From contig SGPM01000589.1 in the NCBI GenBank assembly GCA_004802725.1, positions 1 through 10,892 of the forward strand: a stretch of 10,892 nucleotides of DNA. Direction: 5' to 3'. The notes under the pieces were generated by a model. The model saw only the letters and a list, made by a program, of their open reading frames with translations, did not search any database and was not told where the DNA came from. Source of the DNA: Antrodiella citrinella. Its lineage: Eukaryota; Basidiomycota; Agaricomycetes; Polyporales; Steccherinaceae. This document shows, in pieces, positions 6,972 to 10,892 of this stretch. Position numbers and translations under genes: made by a program. Position 1 is the first letter of the stretch, and every line of letters starts with the position of its first letter.

Positions 6972-9900
6972 GAATAATTACAATGTATTACCGGTGGTCG
7001 CAGCCTTTATTCGGGATTCACCCGATTCACCAAAGGAGGTTTTCCCTGATGGTGGTGACAGCGTGGCATTCTGGAATAAAATCCTGCTGGCCCTGTCCGC
7101 AGGAGGGCTCCCGCAACCAGACATAATGCTTGGGGACTTCAACATGGTTGAAGATAAGATAGACCGCCTGCCCATGAGATACGATGAAGGCGTGAGGGTA
7201 AGGGCTTTTCAAGATCTCACGCTCGACCAACAATTCCATGACGGCTGGAGGGAAGCGAATCCCGGAAGTCTGACATTCACATACTATCAGAAAAGAACGA
7301 AAAGTCAGTCACGACTGGATCGCATCTACGCAAAGCCTACTATACTACCCGCAATGGACACCTGGAGACATGAACCAGTGTCGTTGACTGAGGACCTCGA
7401 AGACAGTGGGACTGACCACTGGATGGCAACCGCATACCTGAACGATAAGAAAGCACCGTACATGGGGCGAGGAAGATGGACCATGCCACTATATCTACTC
7501 AAAGATAAGAAGTTTATCAAAGAAGTACTCAAACAAGGGATGGAACTTCAAGATAAGATAGAGAGGCTCACAGGAGATCGCTCCGAATCCGAGAACTGCC
7601 AAACACTGTACAAAAGCTTCAAAGAAAGCGTGATAAGTGTGGCGAAGGAGAAAGCAAAACTGAGCATACCCCACCTCGATAAAACGATTGTAGAACTCCA
7701 GGTTAAAATGGAGGCAGTAATGTCAGAAACCATAGTGCAACCGACACGCTTACTGCCCACTGGTACCCAGCTTCCGGTGAACCCGGAGGAAGAAAGAGTA
7801 TTGGCAGCAGCGATTATACGAGAAAAGATAACCAGGCTCGAAACATTAAAGCACAAAAAAACCAGGCTTATGTCCGCAGCTCGCAACAGGCTGGAGGGAG
7901 AGACAATCAGTAAATACTGGACCGGTACAAATAAGGAGAACGCACCAAGAGAGCCGATATACAAGCTGAGAGTGGCCGGGTCCGAGCCACCCGTGTTCAT
8001 TAGACGGTCGGACAAAATGGCTGAATCGGCAAGAAACTATCACGAGAACCTTCAGATGGATGGTATAGAAGAAAATGAAGACAGAGAGGTACGAACCCAA
8101 GATATTAAGACTGTTCTAGAAAATGTGGTGGTTAAGCTCAGTAATAGAGACAAAGCTCACCTGGCTAAGAACCTTACGAGAGGAGAAATAGAAGAAGCCC
8201 TAAAAAAATCCGCAAGCGGAAAAGCGGCCGGGATAGATGGCACGCCCTATGAGCTGTGGAAGATGTTAGACAACAAGTTTCAGCAAAACGAAAAGGAAGG
8301 CGCACCTGCATTTGACATCATCCAGATCTTCAAGCGCGTCTTCAATGATATAGAGCAGAACGGAATACAGATGGGCACCGACTTCGCCGCTGGATGGATA
8401 TGTCCTCTGTACAAAAAGAAAGATAAAGACGACATTGCAAACTACAGGCCAATCACACTACTCAACTCGGACTATAAAACGTTCACGAAAGCATTAGCAA
8501 TAAGACTTGCGAACACCGCACCCACCGTAATCCACAAAAGCCAGGCGGGATTCATCCCTGGAAGAACTATATTTGATCAAGTCAAGCTAACAAAGCTGAT
8601 GACGGACTATGCAGAAGCTACAGAACAGAACGGAGTGATAGTTGCGCTGGATCAGGAAAAGGCGTACGACAAAATATCGCACGATTACCTATGGAAAACG
8701 CTAGAGCGTTTCAACTTTCCCGAGCACTTCATCAATACAGTGAAAGAACTCTACAAGGACGCAAGGTCACTAGTAGTCATAAACGGTGAAATGAGCACGT
8801 ACTTCAAAGTTACGAGAGGGGTCCGACAAGGAGACCCATTGTCGTGTCTGCTTTTTGACCTGGCAATCGAGCCACTGGCATGTATGCTGCGGAATTCACA
8901 CCTCAAAGGTTTCGAGCTTCCAGGGTACGAGGAAAGGCTGATAGCCCAGCTGTTTGCGGACGATACCACAACCTTCCTGGCAGACGAAGATAAATTTGAA
9001 GACCTACAAAAGATACTAGCAAAATGGTGTAAGGCCGCGAGAGCCAGATTCAATGTTTCGAAGACAGAAGTAATCCCCATCGGGACGCCTGAATACAGAC
9101 TTCAGGTGCTCAATACAAGGAAAACAAACGAGAACCATGAGCCGCTGGAGGAATCCATACGCATAGCCGGAGACGGGAACGCCGTCAGAATACTAGGAGC
9201 CTGGGTGGGAAACGAAACAGAAGCGGAGACCCCATGGGCGACGATAATCCAGAAGATAAACATGAACCTAGAGCGATGGAAGCGAAGCAGACCAACTCTG
9301 TATGGAAAGAAGTTAATCATTGATATGGAAGTAGGTGGTCGCACACAGTACTTGACGAAAGTACAAGGAATGCCACGACGGATCCAAAAAACGCTAATCC
9401 AGGTCATCCGGTCCTTCATATGGGACGGAGCGTCTCCGAGAGTTGCAATGGATAAGCTATACATGCCGGTAGAGCAAGGAGGAATCAGACTGCTCGATTT
9501 AAACTCGAGGGTGAAGGCGATAGAACTCACCTGGGTAAGATCATACCTAAACCTTGGACCAAACCGCCCTGCATGGGCGTACATTGCGGATGCGCTCATT
9601 GCAGACAACGTGACAAAAGCCGATAAAAATGTCAAATCCTGGGCCAAGATAAATACGTTCCTACAGAAATGGAACCCATCATTACGATCAAACCTGCCTC
9701 GAGACATTAAAATCATGCTCAAGATGGCAAAGACGTACAACGTAAAATTCGATGTTCTGAGGTTGTCGAACCGACTAAAGAACAAGCTCCCAATATGGTT
9801 CCACTTCGGGACGGAGGGATCGTACAAAAGGCTTTATAATTCAAAGGAGAGTGAATGTCTAAGAGAGAAACACGGCATAAAATCAGTAGGCAACCTGGCA

Positions 9901-10892
9901 CATGCAATTGCCGAAAACGAGAAGCACATACGGAGGCACAAACCAAGAAGTAACTGTGCGTGCGAAGCATGCAAGACCACAAGGCAGCTAACAGGATGTC
10001 TAAATCCACACAGATGCGCCCAGGTAGCAAAAAAGCTGAGAGACACGCTCCAAGAGAAGTGGGACCCGAATAACAATCCACCCACTGACCACCTCACCTT
10101 GACGCACAGGAGAAAAGAAAAGAATAATAGAGCGCGCCAAGATGGAGGCACCATAACCTTTGGCCCGACAGTACTCCTCGATGACGAGGATCTGGCAGCA
10201 CCATTCAGGATTTTCACTGATCCGGAAGCGTCGTGCACGGAGCCAGGGCATAGGCTGAATAATCAATTCTTCGATCCACCAGTAACTGCATATACGGACG
10301 GGTCCTGCCACCAAAACGGTGACGAGGATGCGTACGCGGGGAGTGGAATCTGGTACAACAATGAAAAATATGAAGATAGGGCGATTAAGCTACCAGATAC
10401 GCTTCCGCAATCAAATCAGACAGGTGAAGTCGCTGCAGTGCTCGCAGCGACGCTACAAGTGTCGCCGTTCGCCCCGTTACACATCAGAACCGACTCAAAG
10501 TATACAATAGATGGGCTTACGAAGCACGTACATGAATGGGAAGAGAGAGGCTGGATCGGCATAAAAAACAAAGAAGTGCTCCAACCCACCGTAGCCAGGC
10601 TGAGACTGAGAGGCGCGGAGACATCCTTCGAATGGGTCAAAGGCCACTCCGGGGACATCGGAAACGAGAACGCAGATGAGCTAGCAGATCAGGGGGCCAA
10701 GAAACCCGTGGCAGATGAATTAAATGTTAAAATTCCAGCGAAGTTTAACCTCACTGGGGCTCAACTATCCAAAATGACACAGAGTCTAGCGTACCAAGGA
10801 ATTAGAGAGAAGATGGAATACAAAAAGACCGCACATACCGAGGCGATGCTGGATATGACGAGATATGCAGTTCAAGAGAACTTCGGCAGACT
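6937..10892 (+). CDS. LINE polyprotein (partial): endonuclease C-terminal half, reverse transcriptase, RNase H
   Basis: One frame is open from 6925 past the window end, over 1,300 codons. The first in-frame ATG is at 6937, but convincing family similarity starts only near 7051. The end of an apurinic-type endonuclease shows GDFN (D 7135, N 7141), SRLDRIY (7309-7329) and TDHW (7411-7422); its first half is absent. RT motifs are NYRPITLL (8440-8463), QAGFIPGR (8542-8565), LDQEKAYD (D 8650), RGVRQGDPLS (8815-8844) and the FADD active site (8953-8964). A Cys-rich linker (C 9955, 9961, 9970, 9997, H 10009, C 10015) precedes RNase H, whose residues D 10297, E 10426, D 10492, H 10645 and D 10675 are all present. 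This domain order fits fungal Tad1-like LINEs. The protein would nick DNA, copy the element RNA and remove the RNA strand. Its plus strand is A/G-rich, unlike its neighbours. Confidence 0.9.
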   Translation, partial: MVERDSRNLNNENNYNVLPVVAAFIRDSPDSPKEVFPDGGDSVAFWNKILLALSAGGLPQPDIMLGDFNMVEDKIDRLPMRYDEGVRVRAFQDLTLDQQFHDGWREANPGSLTFTYYQKRTKSQSRLDRIYAKPTILPAMDTWRHEPVSLTEDLEDSGTDHWMATAYLNDKKAPYMGRGRWTMPLYLLKDKKFIKEVLKQGMELQDKIERLTGDRSESENCQTLYKSFKESVISVAKEKAKLSIPHLDKTIVELQVKMEAVMSETIVQPTRLLPTGTQLPVNPEEERVLAAAIIREKITRLETLKHKKTRLMSAARNRLEGETISKYWTGTNKENAPREPIYKLRVAGSEPPVFIRRSDKMAESARNYHENLQMDGIEENEDREVRTQDIKTVLENVVVKLSNRDKAHLAKNLTRGEIEEALKKSASGKAAGIDGTPYELWKMLDNKFQQNEKEGAPAFDIIQIFKRVFNDIEQNGIQMGTDFAAGWICPLYKKKDKDDIANYRPITLLNSDYKTFTKALAIRLANTAPTVIHKSQAGFIPGRTIFDQVKLTKLMTDYAEATEQNGVIVALDQEKAYDKISHDYLWKTLERFNFPEHFINTVKELYKDARSLVVINGEMSTYFKVTRGVRQGDPLSCLLFDLAIEPLACMLRNSHLKGFELPGYEERLIAQLFADDTTTFLADEDKFEDLQKILAKWCKAARARFNVSKTEVIPIGTPEYRLQVLNTRKTNENHEPLEESIRIAGDGNAVRILGAWVGNETEAETPWATIIQKINMNLERWKRSRPTLYGKKLIIDMEVGGRTQYLTKVQGMPRRIQKTLIQVIRSFIWDGASPRVAMDKLYMPVEQGGIRLLDLNSRVKAIELTWVRSYLNLGPNRPAWAYIADALIADNVTKADKNVKSWAKINTFLQKWNPSLRSNLPRDIKIMLKMAKTYNVKFDVLRLSNRLKNKLPIWFHFGTEGSYKRLYNSKESECLREKHGIKSVGNLAHAIAENEKHIRRHKPRSNCACEACKTTRQLTGCLNPHRCAQVAKKLRDTLQEKWDPNNNPPTDHLTLTHRRKEKNNRARQDGGTITFGPTVLLDDEDLAAPFRIFTDPEASCTEPGHRLNNQFFDPPVTAYTDGSCHQNGDEDAYAGSGIWYNNEKYEDRAIKLPDTLPQSNQTGEVAAVLAATLQVSPFAPLHIRTDSKYTIDGLTKHVHEWEERGWIGIKNKEVLQPTVARLRLRGAETSFEWVKGHSGDIGNENADELADQGAKKPVADELNVKIPAKFNLTGAQLSKMTQSLAYQGIREKMEYKKTAHTEAMLDMTRYAVQENFGR
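7043..10892 (+). mobile_element. 5'-truncated non-LTR retrotransposon (LINE, probably Tad1 clade)
   Basis: The element lacks any ORF1 (gag-like) gene and the N-terminal half of the endonuclease, the usual result of incomplete target-primed reverse transcription. Its 3' end and tail lie outside the window, so target-site duplications cannot be checked. The 5' border is estimated between 6925 and about 7056. An 11-bp direct repeat, TCCCTGATGGT, occurs at 6931-6941 and 7043-7053 near it. The clade name is inference from domain order and host. Confidence 0.75.
9955..10017 (+). other. Cys/His-rich putative zinc-binding motif between RT and RNase H
   Basis: The spacing is C-x-C-x2-C-x8-C-x3-H-x-C, in the form CACEAC...GCLNPHRC. 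It follows the thumb/linker of the RT and comes before the RNase H domain. Similar C.C..C...GC..PH.C patterns occur in the same place in related Agaricomycete LINE proteins as I recall them. A role in nucleic-acid binding is inferred from the residues only. Confidence 0.55.

Noticed and set aside
7548..8015. Minus-strand frame that looks membrane-like
   Set aside because: Same cause: it is a shadow of the LINE connector between endonuclease and RT.
9102..9827. Minus-strand open frame of about 241 codons with hydrophobic stretches
   Set aside because: It is antisense to the intact RT/RNase H frame. Antisense of A/G-rich coding DNA readily gives Ser/Phe/Leu-rich frames.
1..10892. tRNA, rRNA, CRISPR array or bacterial operon features
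   Set aside because: No cloverleaf, rRNA segment or regularly spaced repeats were seen, and the spliced gene structure is eukaryotic.

Overview
This window looks like a transposon-rich stretch of a basidiomycete genome, most likely an Agaricomycete (mushroom or wood-decay fungus). The evidence is the very short spliceosomal introns (about 50-69 nt, one of 145 nt) with GT-AG borders and CTAAC/CTCAC-like branch sites, a Plavaka-type transposase, a DUF6532-like multi-exon gene, and a non-LTR retrotransposon with an endonuclease-RT-RNase H polyprotein.

Layout. (1) 1-284 is CpG-rich sequence with no recognisable gene; it lies just past the point where the transposase gene loses its expected C-terminal part. 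(2) 285-2770, minus strand: a three-exon Plavaka-family (CACTA-related) DNA transposase. Two phase-0 introns are inferred and the joined product is about 790 residues: zinc finger, acidic linker, catalytic core. (3) 2771-3566: a head-to-head intergenic region with three imperfect ~60 bp repeats, a GC-rich hairpin, and a striking nested palindrome at 3325-3409. (4) 3567-6406, plus strand: a 13-exon gene for an acidic/basic low-complexity protein with a C-terminal DUF6532-like domain. It has an in-frame TGA in exon 9 and a run of ambiguous bases in exon 10 and intron 10. (5) 6407-6924: 3' untranslated and intergenic DNA with a CT microsatellite. (6) ~6925-10892, plus strand: a 5'-truncated LINE (Tad1-like), uninterrupted to the window edge, with the second half of the endonuclease, a full RT, a Cys-rich linker and an RNase H domain. 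Its catalytic residues are intact and its 3' end lies outside the window.

The parts do not form an obvious pathway. They are most simply read as a host-family gene (DUF6532-like) flanked by two unrelated mobile elements. A more adventurous reading is that the divergent DUF6532-like gene travels with the Plavaka element; the sequence allows this but does not prove it. All exon models are by eye from reading frame and splice consensus. Family names come from recognised motifs, not from database searches.
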